DNA from: Nostoc sp. FACHB-152
Lineage (GTDB): Bacteria; Cyanobacteriota; Cyanobacteriia; Cyanobacteriales; Nostocaceae
Direction of reading: 5' to 3'
Length of the DNA stretch: 64,000 nucleotides
NCBI RefSeq assembly: GCF_014697475.1
Contig: NZ_JACJRV010000001.1
Coordinates: forward strand, 1-64,000
Notes under the pieces: model-generated
Database searches by the model: none
What the model saw: the letters and a program-made list of their open reading frames with translations, nothing else
What the model was told of the DNA's origin: nothing
Program-made: the position numbers and the translations under genes
Shown: one piece after another, positions 17,169 through 25,931 of the stretch
Layout: each line of letters opens with the position of its first letter
How positions within the stretch are numbered: the first letter of the stretch is position 1

Positions 17169-18257
17169 CTAAAGATTTCCTCGCCGCGCTTGCTCGCGCT
17201 CAATTGCTTCAAACAAAGCTTTGAAATTTCCCTCGCCAAAGCCTTGACAGCCATGTCGTTCAATTACCTCAAAGAACAGTGTTGGTCGATCTTCTACAGG
17301 CTGAGTGAAAATTTGTAACAAATAACCATCGCGATCGCGATCTATAAGGATTCCTAGTTCTGCTAGTTTATCCAAAGGCTCTTCAATTTTCCCTACCCGT
17401 TCTTCTATGTTCTCGTAGTAGTTTGGAGGAACGTTGAGAAACTCAACCCCTGATGCTCTAAGTTGGGAAACTGTCTCAATAATGTTGCTGGTTGCAAGGG
17501 CGACGTGTTGAATTCCAAGACCCTGATTATATTCTAAATATTCTTCAATTTGAGACTTCCGTTTGCCTTGGGCTGGCTCATTGATCGGCAATTTGATTTT
17601 GCCTGTGCTGTCTTGCATTACTTTGGACATCAAAGCAGAGTATTCTGTGGAAATAGTTTGATCGTCAAAGTGTACTAATAACTCAAAACCCATAGTATCA
17701 GCGAAGAACTTAGCCCATCGCTCCATACCACCCAATTCGACATTACCAACTACATGGTCAATCTTGGTTAGACCTACTCCTTTCCCCTTAGCTGAATCAC
17801 GAGGCTGGAAACTGGGTGCAAAAACTCCAGTATAATTACTGCGCTCGATAAACTTGAGCAAAATATCGCCATAGATGTGAATAGCAGCGTAGCGAATTAT
17901 TCCATCTTCGTCTTTTTCTTCAGTGGGGGGAATTGCTCCCACTGCACCCCGCGCGGTTGACTCCTGGTAGGCACTGGCGGCATTGGGAACTTCCAGCGCA
18001 ATCACAGCTATGCTATCGCCGTGCTGAAGTACACTTTTGCAGATGGGATGGTTTGGATTCAAGCCACTACTCAATACAAAGCGAATTTCTCCTTGCTCCA
18101 TAACATAGGAAGCCGTTTTGCGATCGCCTGTTTCTAAACCCCGGTAAGCTGTATTGATAAATCCGAAAGCTTGAGAGTAAAACAGTGCTGCTTGCCTGGC
18201 ATTACCTACATAGAATTCAAGGTGGTCGAATCGTTGAATCGGAAAAAAATCATTCAC
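17169..18257 (-). CDS. hpd: 4-Hydroxyphenylpyruvate dioxygenase
   Basis: HPPD converts 4-hydroxyphenylpyruvate to homogentisate with Fe(II) and O2. The 362-residue protein is a two-domain vicinal-oxygen-chelate enzyme; iron ligands are His168 (IDHVVGN), His251 (IQHVALA) and Glu330 (FFEVIERHG), and the C-terminal gate helix GEGNFKALFEAIEREQ is intact. The start is GTG at 18257 with a full AGGAGG at 18265-18270, seven bases upstream. It heads the operon hpd-hmgA-HDO. It may also feed tocopherol synthesis, but its neighbours are catabolic. Confidence 0.94.
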   Translation of the reverse strand: MNDFFPIQRFDHLEFYVGNARQAALFYSQAFGFINTAYRGLETGDRKTASYVMEQGEIRFVLSSGLNPNHPICKSVLQHGDSIAVIALEVPNAASAYQESTARGAVGAIPPTEEKDEDGIIRYAAIHIYGDILLKFIERSNYTGVFAPSFQPRDSAKGKGVGLTKIDHVVGNVELGGMERWAKFFADTMGFELLVHFDDQTISTEYSALMSKVMQDSTGKIKLPINEPAQGKRKSQIEEYLEYNQGLGIQHVALATSNIIETVSQLRASGVEFLNVPPNYYENIEERVGKIEEPLDKLAELGILIDRDRDGYLLQIFTQPVEDRPTLFFEVIERHGCQGFGEGNFKALFEAIEREQARRGNL

Positions 18258-18579
18258 GGTAATTCCTCCTTTCGGAAACTACAGTTATTAGTAGGAGGGA
18301 AGAACTAAAAGTAAAAGAGTAATATTAAGACAGTCTAATTATGCAATACAAAAATATTGCAGACATATTCGTATTTTTGCGCCTAGCCTGCGATTTTTGC
18401 TTTGCAGTACTTGTCTAATGCGCTTTTACGTAAATTAATTTTTCACCTGTTTTAAGTATAGATATGTCAACAGGAAAATTTATAAGTATGTAACTAAAAA
18501 TTAACCAGAGCAATTAAATTTCTAGATTAACATCGGTTAATTCTGAGTTAGCATGATTTTAGTCAGGAGATTATCTCCA
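18258..18579. promoter_or_regulatory. Divergent promoter of hpd and fahA operons with a palindrome
   Basis: The 322 bases between the hpd start and the gene at 18580 must hold both promoters. TGCAATA (18342-18348) and TATTGCA (18355-18361) form a perfect 7-bp inverted repeat with a 6-base spacer, 85 bases from the hpd start. It is a candidate operator for joint control of the two divergent halves of the pathway. No other gene is visible. Confidence 0.45.
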
Positions 18580-19467
18580 ATGCTGGCATCGATAAAAACA
18601 CTTTTCTCATCAATTGTTGACTATGCTGGACTGTTCCCTCCAGCAAAACTCACTATGGAAGAGGCGATCGCCAATTATGTTCGCTATCAAAATACTTGCC
18701 ACCACTGGATGTTAGGTAACTTTGTACTCCCAGTGTCACGGATAAATGAGTTTGAACAACTGCTTTTAAAGTTACCTATAGAAGCGAGTAAAACTACACA
18801 CTGGCGGCTCAGTGTGATTATCTCTCAAGAAGTGGAGTCGGCGATCGCCAAAATTCAAGCTCTAAATGATAATCCTAAAATAGCGATCGCCTCCCTAGAA
18901 TTTCCGCCGCTTTCCCTAAGAGAAATTGATCAAATATTTCTTTATCTTCCTGCTGACATTGAGGCGTTTTTTGAAATTCCTTATAATGAAGACTTAAAAG
19001 CATATTTAACTGTACTGCAACGCCTTGGTATATCGGCTAAAATTCGCGCTGGTGGCTTGAGTGCAGAGGCTTTTCCTACTATTTCTCAACTTTATCGGTT
19101 TATCTTTGCTTGTGCTGAAGCTCAAGTTGCTTTTAAAGCAACGGCTGGACTGCATCATCCCCTACCCGGAAACTATCCCTTAACATACGAGCCAGATAGC
19201 TCTAATGCGATGATGTATGGCTTTCTGAATGTAGCAGTCTTAGCGGCACTGGTTTATTGGCAGAAGGTAACTGTACAAGAAGCCTTAGTAATTCTTCAGG
19301 AATCTACTATCGAAAATTTCCAAGTTTCAGCAGATAGCATCGTTTGGAAAGATTGCCGACTGAATATCTGGGAGCTACAAAAGGCTCGACAAAGTTTCTT
19401 TCGTTGTTTTGGCTCTTGCTCATTTCAAGAACCGATAGAATTACTCCAGAATCTGAAACTATTATGA
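18580..19467 (+). CDS. Uncharacterised protein coupled to fumarylacetoacetase
   Basis: A 295-residue protein I cannot assign to a named family. It contains VDYAGLFPPAKLTMEEAI near the N-terminus, FEIPYNEDLKAYL and SAKIRAGGLSAEAFP in the middle, and FKATAGLHHPLPGNYPLTY followed by MMYGFLNVAVLAA later. The pattern of short hydrophobic strands with glycine or charged ends would suit an alpha/beta barrel; that is impression, not proof. No signal peptide or membrane helix is seen. I start at the ATG 18580 because AGGAG is ten bases upstream. Its stop overlaps the fahA start in an ATGA, so it is translated with fumarylacetoacetase and probably serves the same pathway. The isomerase step lacks a gene here, so it is a candidate for that role. 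Confidence 0.75.
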   Translation: MLASIKTLFSSIVDYAGLFPPAKLTMEEAIANYVRYQNTCHHWMLGNFVLPVSRINEFEQLLLKLPIEASKTTHWRLSVIISQEVESAIAKIQALNDNPKIAIASLEFPPLSLREIDQIFLYLPADIEAFFEIPYNEDLKAYLTVLQRLGISAKIRAGGLSAEAFPTISQLYRFIFACAEAQVAFKATAGLHHPLPGNYPLTYEPDSSNAMMYGFLNVAVLAALVYWQKVTVQEALVILQESTIENFQVSADSIVWKDCRLNIWELQKARQSFFRCFGSCSFQEPIELLQNLKLL

Positions 19468-20783
19468 GCCATGTAATCGATCAAACCCACGACCCAAGTT
19501 TGCGTAGTTGGGTAGAATCTGCCAATCAAAAAGATACTGATTTTCCCATTCAGAACTTACCTTTTGGCGTGTTTCGCCATCGTAATGGTATCCGAAGCTC
19601 ACGAATTGGGGTAGCGATCGGCGACCAAATTCTAGATTTGACATCATGTTACCATTCAAGGCTGCTTCAAGAACTCCCTGAGCAATTGCAAGCAGCTTGC
19701 ACGGCTTCTAACTTAAATCCCTTGATGGCTTTAGGAAGTTGGGCTTCATCAGCGTTGCGTACTCGTCTGAGCGAATTGCTGCGCTGGAATGAACAAAAGC
19801 CTTCATCAGAGGCAAAGCTGCTGATACCAATGGTGGAAGCCGAACTTTTATTACCTGCGGATATTGGCGATTATACTGATTTTTACGCTTCTATTTTTCA
19901 CGCTACCAACGTTGGAAAGCTATTCCGTCCTGACAATCCCTTACTCCCTAACTACAAATACATTCCTATTGCCTACCACGGACGAGCCTCCTCCATTGTA
20001 CCCAGTGGTACACCTATCAAGCGCCCGCAAGGTCAGCGAAAAGCTCCTGAAGATACTGTCCCTCATTTCGGTGCTTCTTTGTCTCTAGACTATGAAGTGG
20101 AGGTCGGCTTTCTAATTGGTGCTGGCAATCAACTAGGACACCCCATATCTATTGGTACCGCAGAGTCACACGTATTTGGACTTTGCTTAGTCAATGACTG
20201 GTCAGCACGGGATATCCAAGCTTGGGAATACCAGCCCTTGGGCCCCTTCCTCGGCAAGAGCTTTGCCACGACGATTTCTCCTTGGGTAGTAACTTTGGAA
20301 GCTCTGGCACCTTTCCGTTGTCCTGCTTTTGAACGTTCCCAGGAAGATCCGTTGCCCCTACCTTATTTGTCTGACTCAATTAATACCAAAATGGGTGGAA
20401 TAGACCTGACGCTGGAAGTGCTACTTAATTCGGCACAGATGCGCGAGCAAGGGATAGAGCCATTTTCTATGAGCCATGCTTCTTTTAAAGAAATGTATTG
20501 GACAATAGCGCAGATGATTGCTCACCACACTAGTAATGGTTGCAATCTCCGCCCTGGAGATTTACTAGCTAGTGGAACAGTTTCCGGTGCTGAATCAGGT
20601 TCTCAAGGATCTCTGCTGGAAATTACTCGGCGTGGTTCTCAGCCGATTAAACTAGCAACAGGTGAGAGCCGAACTTTCCTGGCTGATGCAGACGAAGTGA
20701 TTATTCGTGGATACTGTGAGAAAGAAAACTATGCCAGAGTCGGATTTGGAGAGTGTCAAGGCATAGTTCTTGCTGCCGAATGA
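19464..20783 (+). CDS. fahA: Fumarylacetoacetase
   Basis: This Ca2+/Mg2+-dependent hydrolase splits fumarylacetoacetate to fumarate and acetoacetate, the last step of homogentisate degradation. The 439-residue protein has the N-terminal SH3-like domain (FGVFRHRNGIRSSRIGVAIG) and the FAH domain with HATNVGKLFRP, PIAYHGRASSIV, YEVEVGFLIG, NDWSARDIQAWEY and ASGTVSG. Catalytic His and metal acids lie in these blocks. The start at 19464 overlaps the upstream stop by four bases (ATGA), which indicates translational coupling. A longer frame to 19344 overlaps the upstream gene deeply and is not credible. Confidence 0.94.
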   Translation: MSHVIDQTHDPSLRSWVESANQKDTDFPIQNLPFGVFRHRNGIRSSRIGVAIGDQILDLTSCYHSRLLQELPEQLQAACTASNLNPLMALGSWASSALRTRLSELLRWNEQKPSSEAKLLIPMVEAELLLPADIGDYTDFYASIFHATNVGKLFRPDNPLLPNYKYIPIAYHGRASSIVPSGTPIKRPQGQRKAPEDTVPHFGASLSLDYEVEVGFLIGAGNQLGHPISIGTAESHVFGLCLVNDWSARDIQAWEYQPLGPFLGKSFATTISPWVVTLEALAPFRCPAFERSQEDPLPLPYLSDSINTKMGGIDLTLEVLLNSAQMREQGIEPFSMSHASFKEMYWTIAQMIAHHTSNGCNLRPGDLLASGTVSGAESGSQGSLLEITRRGSQPIKLATGESRTFLADADEVIIRGYCEKENYARVGFGECQGIVLAAE

Positions 20784-20931
20784 GCGGAGGGAAGAAATGC
20801 AATTTTCAGCCAGTTTAGTTGAACTTCTGTAAAAGCCTCTTTAGGTAAGCTCTGTGCTAGTTCATCCAGTCTAATTGTTTTTTGAATGGGATGTACCCCC
20901 AACCTAGGCGATCGCAAATTTTGATTCAAAA

Positions 20932-22377
20932 TTACTGTTTGGGCTGTGCAACTGGAATTGTAATAGTAAATTCTGCTCCCCCCTCAGGAGAAGAAACACA
21001 CTCTAACGAACCACCATGCAGCTCGGTAATAATTTGATAACTAATCGATAGACCTAAACCAGTACCTTTGCCCACAGCTTTGGTAGTGAAAAAGGGGTCA
21101 AATAACCTTTGTTTAACTTGTTCGGGAATACCAGGGCCATTATTAAAAATCCGAATAACTATTTGTTGAGCATTTATTTGTTGAGTACAAATGACAATTT
21201 GTGGCTGATTATGTGAGAGTTTTCCTGGAATCAATGAATCTTCTAAAGCATCAATTGCATTGGTCAAAATGTTCATAAATACTTGATTTAGCTGTCCAGC
21301 ATAGCACTCAACTAAAGGTAGATTGCCATAGTCTTTGATGACCTGAATCTGGGGATGACTAGCTCTAGTGTTGAAACGATGCTCTAAAATCATCAAAGTA
21401 CTGTCAATACCTTGATGAATATCTACTGCTTTTAACTCGGCTTCATCTAGCCGCGAAAAGGTACGAAAAGAAAGCACAATTTGCTGGATGCGTTCAGCAC
21501 CGACTTCCATTGATGCAAGCAATTTTGGCAAATCCTCGACTAAAAAATCGAATTCCATCGATTGAATTGCCATTTGAATTTCAAGTGCAGGATTGGGGTA
21601 GTTTATGCGGTAAAGATGAAGTAGATTGAGTAGTTGTTGGATATATTTGTTAGCGTAAGTTAAATTGCCGTAAATAAAATTAACTGGATTATTGATTTCA
21701 TGGGCAACTCCAGCAACTAATTGACCCAGAGAAGACATTTTCTCACTTTGGATAAGTTGAGATTGAGTAGTTTGTAATTCTTTGAGAGTTTGCTCTAGTT
21801 CTATTGCTTGCTGTTTGAGTTGAGCTTGGGCTTGTTTATGTTTTGTAATGTCGTCTCGAACCACTAGTAAATATTTAGGCTGACCTTGAGAATCAAGAAT
21901 CGGAGCTTTTTTAATCTGTAAAATGCGGGTTTCACCGCTTTTTGTCCGAATTATTTCTTCAGGAATCTCTAACAATGTTTTGTTATTAAGTGCTTCATGA
22001 TCTCGCTGGGTAAAAAAATCGGCCTCTTGTTTGGGAAATAGGTCGTAGTCGTTCTTCCCTAAAATTTCATCGGCACTGACACCAGCTAACTTTTCTGCGG
22101 CTCGATTACATAAGACAATTCGCAGATCAGCCGCATCTTTCACAAAAACTGCTACAGGCATTGTTTGAATAACAGAATGCAGAAACTTTTGAGCAGTTTG
22201 CAGTTGTTCTTCTATCAGTTGGCGCTCATAAAGTGCCGCTTGCCGTTCGCTGTTGTGTTGCTGTAATTGATTAGTATATTCTATAACTGTCTGGCGTAGT
22301 TCAGCATTATCTGTTTTTAGTTGCTGAAGGCATTGGCGTAGGCTGGTTAACTCTTGATTCAACTCTTCAATAGACAT
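20932..22377 (-). CDS. PAS-containing sensor histidine kinase
   Basis: A 481-residue soluble kinase. Residues 1-65 are coiled coil, residues 66-180 a PAS domain (FVKDAADLRIVLCNRAAEKLAG, ILQIKKAPILDSQGQ), then a second coiled coil and the HisKA box with the phospho-acceptor His226 in [16 protein letters not shown]. The ATP-binding domain has the N-box [12 protein letters not shown] and G-boxes NNGPGIP and [11 protein letters not shown]. The kinase core is closely related to that of the membrane kinase at 47532-49754. No response regulator is adjacent. The signal is unknown; no heme or flavin motif is apparent in the PAS domain. Confidence 0.92.
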   Translation of the reverse strand: MSIEELNQELTSLRQCLQQLKTDNAELRQTVIEYTNQLQQHNSERQAALYERQLIEEQLQTAQKFLHSVIQTMPVAVFVKDAADLRIVLCNRAAEKLAGVSADEILGKNDYDLFPKQEADFFTQRDHEALNNKTLLEIPEEIIRTKSGETRILQIKKAPILDSQGQPKYLLVVRDDITKHKQAQAQLKQQAIELEQTLKELQTTQSQLIQSEKMSSLGQLVAGVAHEINNPVNFIYGNLTYANKYIQQLLNLLHLYRINYPNPALEIQMAIQSMEFDFLVEDLPKLLASMEVGAERIQQIVLSFRTFSRLDEAELKAVDIHQGIDSTLMILEHRFNTRASHPQIQVIKDYGNLPLVECYAGQLNQVFMNILTNAIDALEDSLIPGKLSHNQPQIVICTQQINAQQIVIRIFNNGPGIPEQVKQRLFDPFFTTKAVGKGTGLGLSISYQIITELHGGSLECVSSPEGGAEFTITIPVAQPKQ

Positions 22378-22828
22378 ACTGATTCACTATTTTTTAGTTT
22401 TAGATGTTGAGAAAGCTATGTATAGCTCAATACAGTGAACTGATTTGTCTATTACTAGAGTCAAGTAACTTGAAAATGCGATAGCCATGCAGAGATTTTG
22501 TTTTGGTATAGTTTCTCATATCTATGAATTTGCTGGTGAAGAAGTTATCGTTAGAGAATTTAGCCAAATCTACTGTCATGGAAAGAGCCTGAGATTATTT
22601 TGCCCAAATCAATATCAAATATTAACTATTAGTTACATTTAAATGCCTGGCTTTTCATAACAGCGAGAGCGTTATATCGGCGGGGTTCTGCGTTTGCCTG
22701 TTCACCAAAAGCTTTTTCAACTGAGTCCGGAACTGTAGTATTTCACGCTTATTGCTGTTTATATTGTTTGCGACCAGAACCAAAAACCCTACGGTTGTAA
22801 AGAAATGTAAAGGCAGAAATTTAAAAAT
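22378..22828. other. Intergenic, contains duplicated fasciclin leader
   Basis: No gene is supported here. The last 36 bases (22793-22828) match the leader of the intact fasciclin gene at 25421-25456, including the block TTGTAAAGAAATGTAAAGGC. The remainder is AT-rich without recognised structure. Confidence 0.5.
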
Positions 22829-22898
22829 GTGGCAGACATTGGTCAAAGCTGCTGGCTTAGTGGATACTCTCAAAGGAGAGGGGCTATTTACGTTTTAC
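22829..22898 (+). pseudogene. Truncated fasciclin (FAS1) gene copy
   Basis: This segment copies the first part of the fasciclin gene at 25457, but 47 bases after GCAGACATTG are missing, which shifts the frame, and the start triplet reads GTG instead of ATG. Identity resumes through TTAGTGGATACTCTCAAAGG and stops around 22898. There the sequence joins the 3' end of the GNAT gene on the other strand, whose stop codon falls inside the copied segment. This is the mark of a duplication followed by rearrangement. Confidence 0.8.
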
Positions 22899-23419
22899 TT
22901 ATAAATCCTGTATTGAACTTCATCCAGAAGATTACCGCTACTGTTAATCTGTTGAAATTCTTTAAATACTTTACCACCCAAACTTTCAGCAATTTTGCAG
23001 CTAGGAATATTTCTTTTATCAACAGGATAGGAAAGATAGTTGTATTCCAAATTTGTATCTACCCAATTTTTTAACGCATACATTGCTTCTTTACCAAAAC
23101 CAAAACCATGAGCCGATTTTTTGAGCCAAATTCCTAATTCCGGTGTATTAGTATTAATAGCACCAGCCTCGCAAATTCCTAAAAACTCTAAATTATCTTT
23201 CTTGAGAATTACCAACACAAGGTCAGTTTTGTTTTGTCGTTGTTGAATCATATTGTTAATGATTTCCTGGGTTTCAGCAAAACTTTCGGCTGGCTTTGGA
23301 TACATGAATGTCGTGATTTCGCTAGTAAATTCACGAAAAACATCATCTGCATATTCGAGTGCAATCACTTGCATAATTAATCTTCTAGATGCTAAAAATA
23401 CTGTTTCTAAATTTTCCAT
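22895..23419 (-). CDS. GNAT-family N-acetyltransferase
   Basis: A 174-residue acetyltransferase of the RimJ/RimL-like group. Features are the N-terminal ETVFLASRRLIMQ, the central strand DLVLVILKKDNLEFLGICEAG, the acetyl-CoA loop KKSAHGFGFGKEAM (normally R/QxxGxG), and SYPVDKRNIPSCKIAESLGG. The substrate may be a protein N-terminus or a small molecule and cannot be told. Its 3' end abuts the fasciclin remnant, so the last codon or two may differ from the ancestral protein. Confidence 0.85.
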   Translation of the reverse strand: MENLETVFLASRRLIMQVIALEYADDVFREFTSEITTFMYPKPAESFAETQEIINNMIQQRQNKTDLVLVILKKDNLEFLGICEAGAINTNTPELGIWLKKSAHGFGFGKEAMYALKNWVDTNLEYNYLSYPVDKRNIPSCKIAESLGGKVFKEFQQINSSGNLLDEVQYRIYK

Positions 23420-23865
23420 AAGTTAGCATACTTAGAACGGTTCAGAACCTACCCCCAAATCCTCGCCATCGGCTCAAAATATTTTAGAAAATTATATTCT
23501 GCACAGTCATATTTTGAGAAGTAATCCACAGTGATATAAAAAAACATAGTCACACTCGCCCCTTCCTCCCAGTGCTTGAGAAGTTAAAATGATCAGCGCA
23601 AGTGGAACTGAACATTACATAAAGCAAGATCTAAGCCAACAAATGAGTGGCAGCACTATTATGCTGCGGAATTTCAACCGGGAGTAATCGCCTGATCACC
23701 AGCCATCGACCCCACTAAGGACAAGCAATAGAACTTAGGAAAACCATACACAACCCTTGACTCAGACTACTCGCTCACATCCTTGCCTAGTCGTCAAGAA
23801 AAAAGCAGATTGACTGTTCAAGTAAACCTCTACAATAGGCGATGTTCCGACTGAAAACATTGATT
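23420..23865. other. Intergenic, no supported gene
   Basis: A 33-codon frame at 23589-23690 exists but has no ribosome site or family signal. The stretch has mixed base composition unlike its AT-rich neighbours and may be decayed coding DNA. Confidence 0.4.
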
Positions 23866-24690
23866 ATGAGCTTTGCTAATAAAACCATTGTGATTACAGG
23901 TGCATCAGCAGGAATTGGGCGAAAGCTGGCAATCTCCTTAGCCCAAAAAGATGCAAATTTAGTTCTGGCGGCTCGTAATCAAGAAGAATTAGAACAGACG
24001 CTGACTGCTTGCACCAAGAATCCACAGAAGGTGATTGCAGTACCTACCGATGTAACTCAAGCCCAAGCTTGTCAGCAGTTGATCGACAAAGCGATCGCCG
24101 CGTTTGGTCGGATTGATATCTTAATCAACAATGCTGGAATTGGAATGCTGACGAGTTTTGATGAAGTCACAGATCTCTCGATTTTTGAGCAGGTAATGCA
24201 GGTTAACTATCTAGGTGCGGTCTACTGTACTCATTATGCCCTACCCTATCTCAAAGCCAGTCGAGGACTATTAGTGGCAATTTCTTCAATTTGTGGTAAG
24301 ACAGGTGTACCAACTCGCACAGGTTATGTTGCCAGTAAACACGCCATGCAAGGCTTCTTTGATACATTGCGAATTGAATTGCACTCAACAGGAGTAGATG
24401 TCTTAGTTGTCTCACCAGGGTTTGTCGCCACAGATATTCGGCAACGAGCGTTGGGAGCAGATGGAAAACCATTAGGCAAAAGTCCGCGTGATGAAAGCCA
24501 AGGCAATATGTCAGTGGAAGAGTGTGTACGTCAAATTATCTGGGCAATGGAGCGGCGTAAACGGGAACATATTATGACAGTGAAAGGTAAGGTAATACCT
24601 TGGGCAAAGCTAATTATGCCGGGATTGGTTGATCGTATAACTGCTGCTACCATCCGCAAAAAGACTTCCACTCATACCGTTTCACTTTAA
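23866..24690 (+). CDS. Short-chain dehydrogenase/reductase
   Basis: A 274-residue classical SDR. NAD(P) binding is shown by TGASAGIG at residues 12-19, the NNAG motif is present, and the catalytic Ser-Tyr-Lys set is SSICGKTG, then GYVASKHA. The C-terminus is extended with a KVIPWAKLIMP segment, as in SDRs annotated as DHRS7-like. I prefer the ATG at 23866 (MSFANKTIVITG) over 23842, because homologues usually begin a few residues before the first strand. The stop codon lies inside a 33-base dispersed repeat (24676-24708), so the last residues TVSL come from repeat sequence. Substrate unknown. Confidence 0.88.
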   Translation: MSFANKTIVITGASAGIGRKLAISLAQKDANLVLAARNQEELEQTLTACTKNPQKVIAVPTDVTQAQACQQLIDKAIAAFGRIDILINNAGIGMLTSFDEVTDLSIFEQVMQVNYLGAVYCTHYALPYLKASRGLLVAISSICGKTGVPTRTGYVASKHAMQGFFDTLRIELHSTGVDVLVVSPGFVATDIRQRALGADGKPLGKSPRDESQGNMSVEECVRQIIWAMERRKREHIMTVKGKVIPWAKLIMPGLVDRITAATIRKKTSTHTVSL

Positions 24691-24708
24691 GTTTGATACA
24701 AATAGGCC
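24676..24708 (+). repeat. 33-bp dispersed repeat, copy 1
   Basis: ACCGTTTCACTTTAAGTTTG followed by ATACAAATAGGCC is identical to 49761-49793, and its first 28-base core is present reversed at 47405-47432. This copy supplies the stop codon of the SDR gene. A G-rich segment follows, as it does beside the copy at 47405. Confidence 0.85.
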
Positions 24709-24722
24709 GCAGGGGGGCAGGG

Positions 24723-24782
24723 GAGCAGAGGGGCAGAGGAGAAATTATTTGTATCATTTATTTCTCCTCTGCCCCCCTGCTC
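24723..24782. terminator. Long G/C-strand hairpin after the SDR gene
   Basis: Arms of 23 bases (24723-24745 and 24760-24782) are complementary with one mismatch and a 14-base AT-rich loop. The arms are purine-rich on the left and pyrimidine-rich on the right. It begins 33 bases past the SDR stop and could terminate transcription or be part of the repeat element that starts at 24676. Confidence 0.6.
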
Positions 24783-25007
24783 ACCAGATAAATTTGTTAA
24801 CTGAACTGTATGGCACTCACTCTGCTCTAGGAATTTGATAGACTTTGGCATTCTGTAAAACAGTAACAATTGTTGCTAATAAAACTAGTAGCCAGCGATA
24901 GTATTTTTAGATTATCCTTGATAACCCTTGAACGGCTTGGCTAAATCTAAAACCAAAGAATTAGATTTTAACCTTGGAGAAAAACTTGATAGTGGTTACA
25001 ACAAGAA

Positions 25008-25328
25008 ATGACGAATTTGAATAAGTTCCAAAAATTAATAGCGATCGCAAATGAACATGGAATTAGTTGCCATGCCGCGCCAGAAGAGTGCTTGGTTGCC
25101 ACCTTACCAGGAGAGGATGATTTCTTATTAGCTTTTAGTTGGTCAGGCGCAGTAGAGGGAGAGCCACCGGAGCATGAACTAATAGCAATTAGTGTACAAG
25201 ATATTACTAAAGAAGTAACTGTTGCAGCTTGGCAGATTCCGGCTTATTTATTTAGCCACGTGTTAAGACAGGCACAGATGCTGGTTGCTGCCCATAAAGA
25301 TTTTCTGCGGGAGCGAAATAATTCATAG
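25008..25328 (+). CDS. Conserved-type hypothetical protein, 106 residues
   Basis: A small soluble protein that I do not recognise. It is acidic and has EHGISCHAAPEECLVATLPGE, a short strand-rich middle, and a helical C-terminus (YLFSHVLRQAQMLVAAHKDFLRE). No membrane helix, signal peptide or metal motif stands out, although Cys and His occur close together (SCHAAPEEC). The ATG at 25008 is preceded by ACAAG with no strong ribosome site. It lies alone between the SDR and fasciclin genes. Confidence 0.6.
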   Translation: MTNLNKFQKLIAIANEHGISCHAAPEECLVATLPGEDDFLLAFSWSGAVEGEPPEHELIAISVQDITKEVTVAAWQIPAYLFSHVLRQAQMLVAAHKDFLRERNNS

Positions 25329-25456
25329 ATAAAAACTATACATAGCATTTGCGTTACTTACTGTCAGGGCGATGATGTATATATCTTGAGATAGATACAA
25401 TGTCATGTTAAAAACCTTACGCTTGTAAAGAAATGTAAAGGCAAAAATTTAAAAAT

Positions 25457-25858
25457 ATGGCAGACATTGTTGATACTGCTGTGAATGCTGGCTCTTTTAA
25501 CACTTTAGTAGCTGCTGTCAAAGCTGCGGGCTTAGTGGATACTCTCAAAGGAGAGGGGCCATTTACGGTTTTTGCGCCGACTGATGAAGCATTTGCAAAG
25601 CTTCCAGAAGGGACAGTAGATTCATTGCTCAAGGATATTCCACAACTCACGAAAATCCTGACTTATCATGTGGTTTCAGGTAAAGTGTTGGCAGCTGATG
25701 TCGTGAAGTTGAAGTCAGCTACTACCGTTGAAGGTTCTGACGTAAAAATCGATGCGTCAAATGGTGTCAAAATTAATGATGCCACTGTTGCAACACCCGA
25801 TGTTGCTGCTGACAACGGAGTTATTCACGTCATTGATACAGTGTTAATTCCGGCATAA
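25457..25858 (+). CDS. Single-domain fasciclin (FAS1) protein
   Basis: A 133-residue protein consisting of one FAS1 domain with the H1 motif [14 protein letters not shown] and the H2 motif [14 protein letters not shown]1 proteins are usually secreted adhesion modules, but this one begins directly at the domain with no signal peptide, as many cyanobacterial single-domain versions do. Its leader (25421-25456) is also found before the broken copy at 22829. A hairpin with 11-bp arms at 25888-25919 follows the stop. Confidence 0.93.
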   Translation: MADIVDTAVNAGSFNTLVAAVKAAGLVDTLKGEGPFTVFAPTDEAFAKLPEGTVDSLLKDIPQLTKILTYHVVSGKVLAADVVKLKSATTVEGSDVKIDASNGVKINDATVATPDVAADNGVIHVIDTVLIPA

Positions 25859-25887
25859 GCAAAACTCGGTAGCTGAATTTATGGTTG

Positions 25888-25919
25888 CAGGACAGTAATT
25901 AATTTTGGTTACTGTCCTG
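25888..25919 (+). terminator. Hairpin after the fasciclin gene
   Basis: CAGGACAGTAA and its complement TTACTGTCCTG form an 11-bp stem with a 10-base loop, 30 bases after the stop. There is no T-run, so the role in termination is probable but not certain. Confidence 0.5.
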
Positions 25920-25931
25920 TAATGGTACAAT

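Noticed and set aside
19344-19463. Longer fumarylacetoacetase start
   Set aside because: It would overlap the upstream gene by 120 bases; the ATGA overlap at 19464 gives a normal N-terminus.
23589-23690. A 33-codon frame before the SDR gene
   Set aside because: No ribosome site, no recognisable family, and the surrounding sequence looks decayed.
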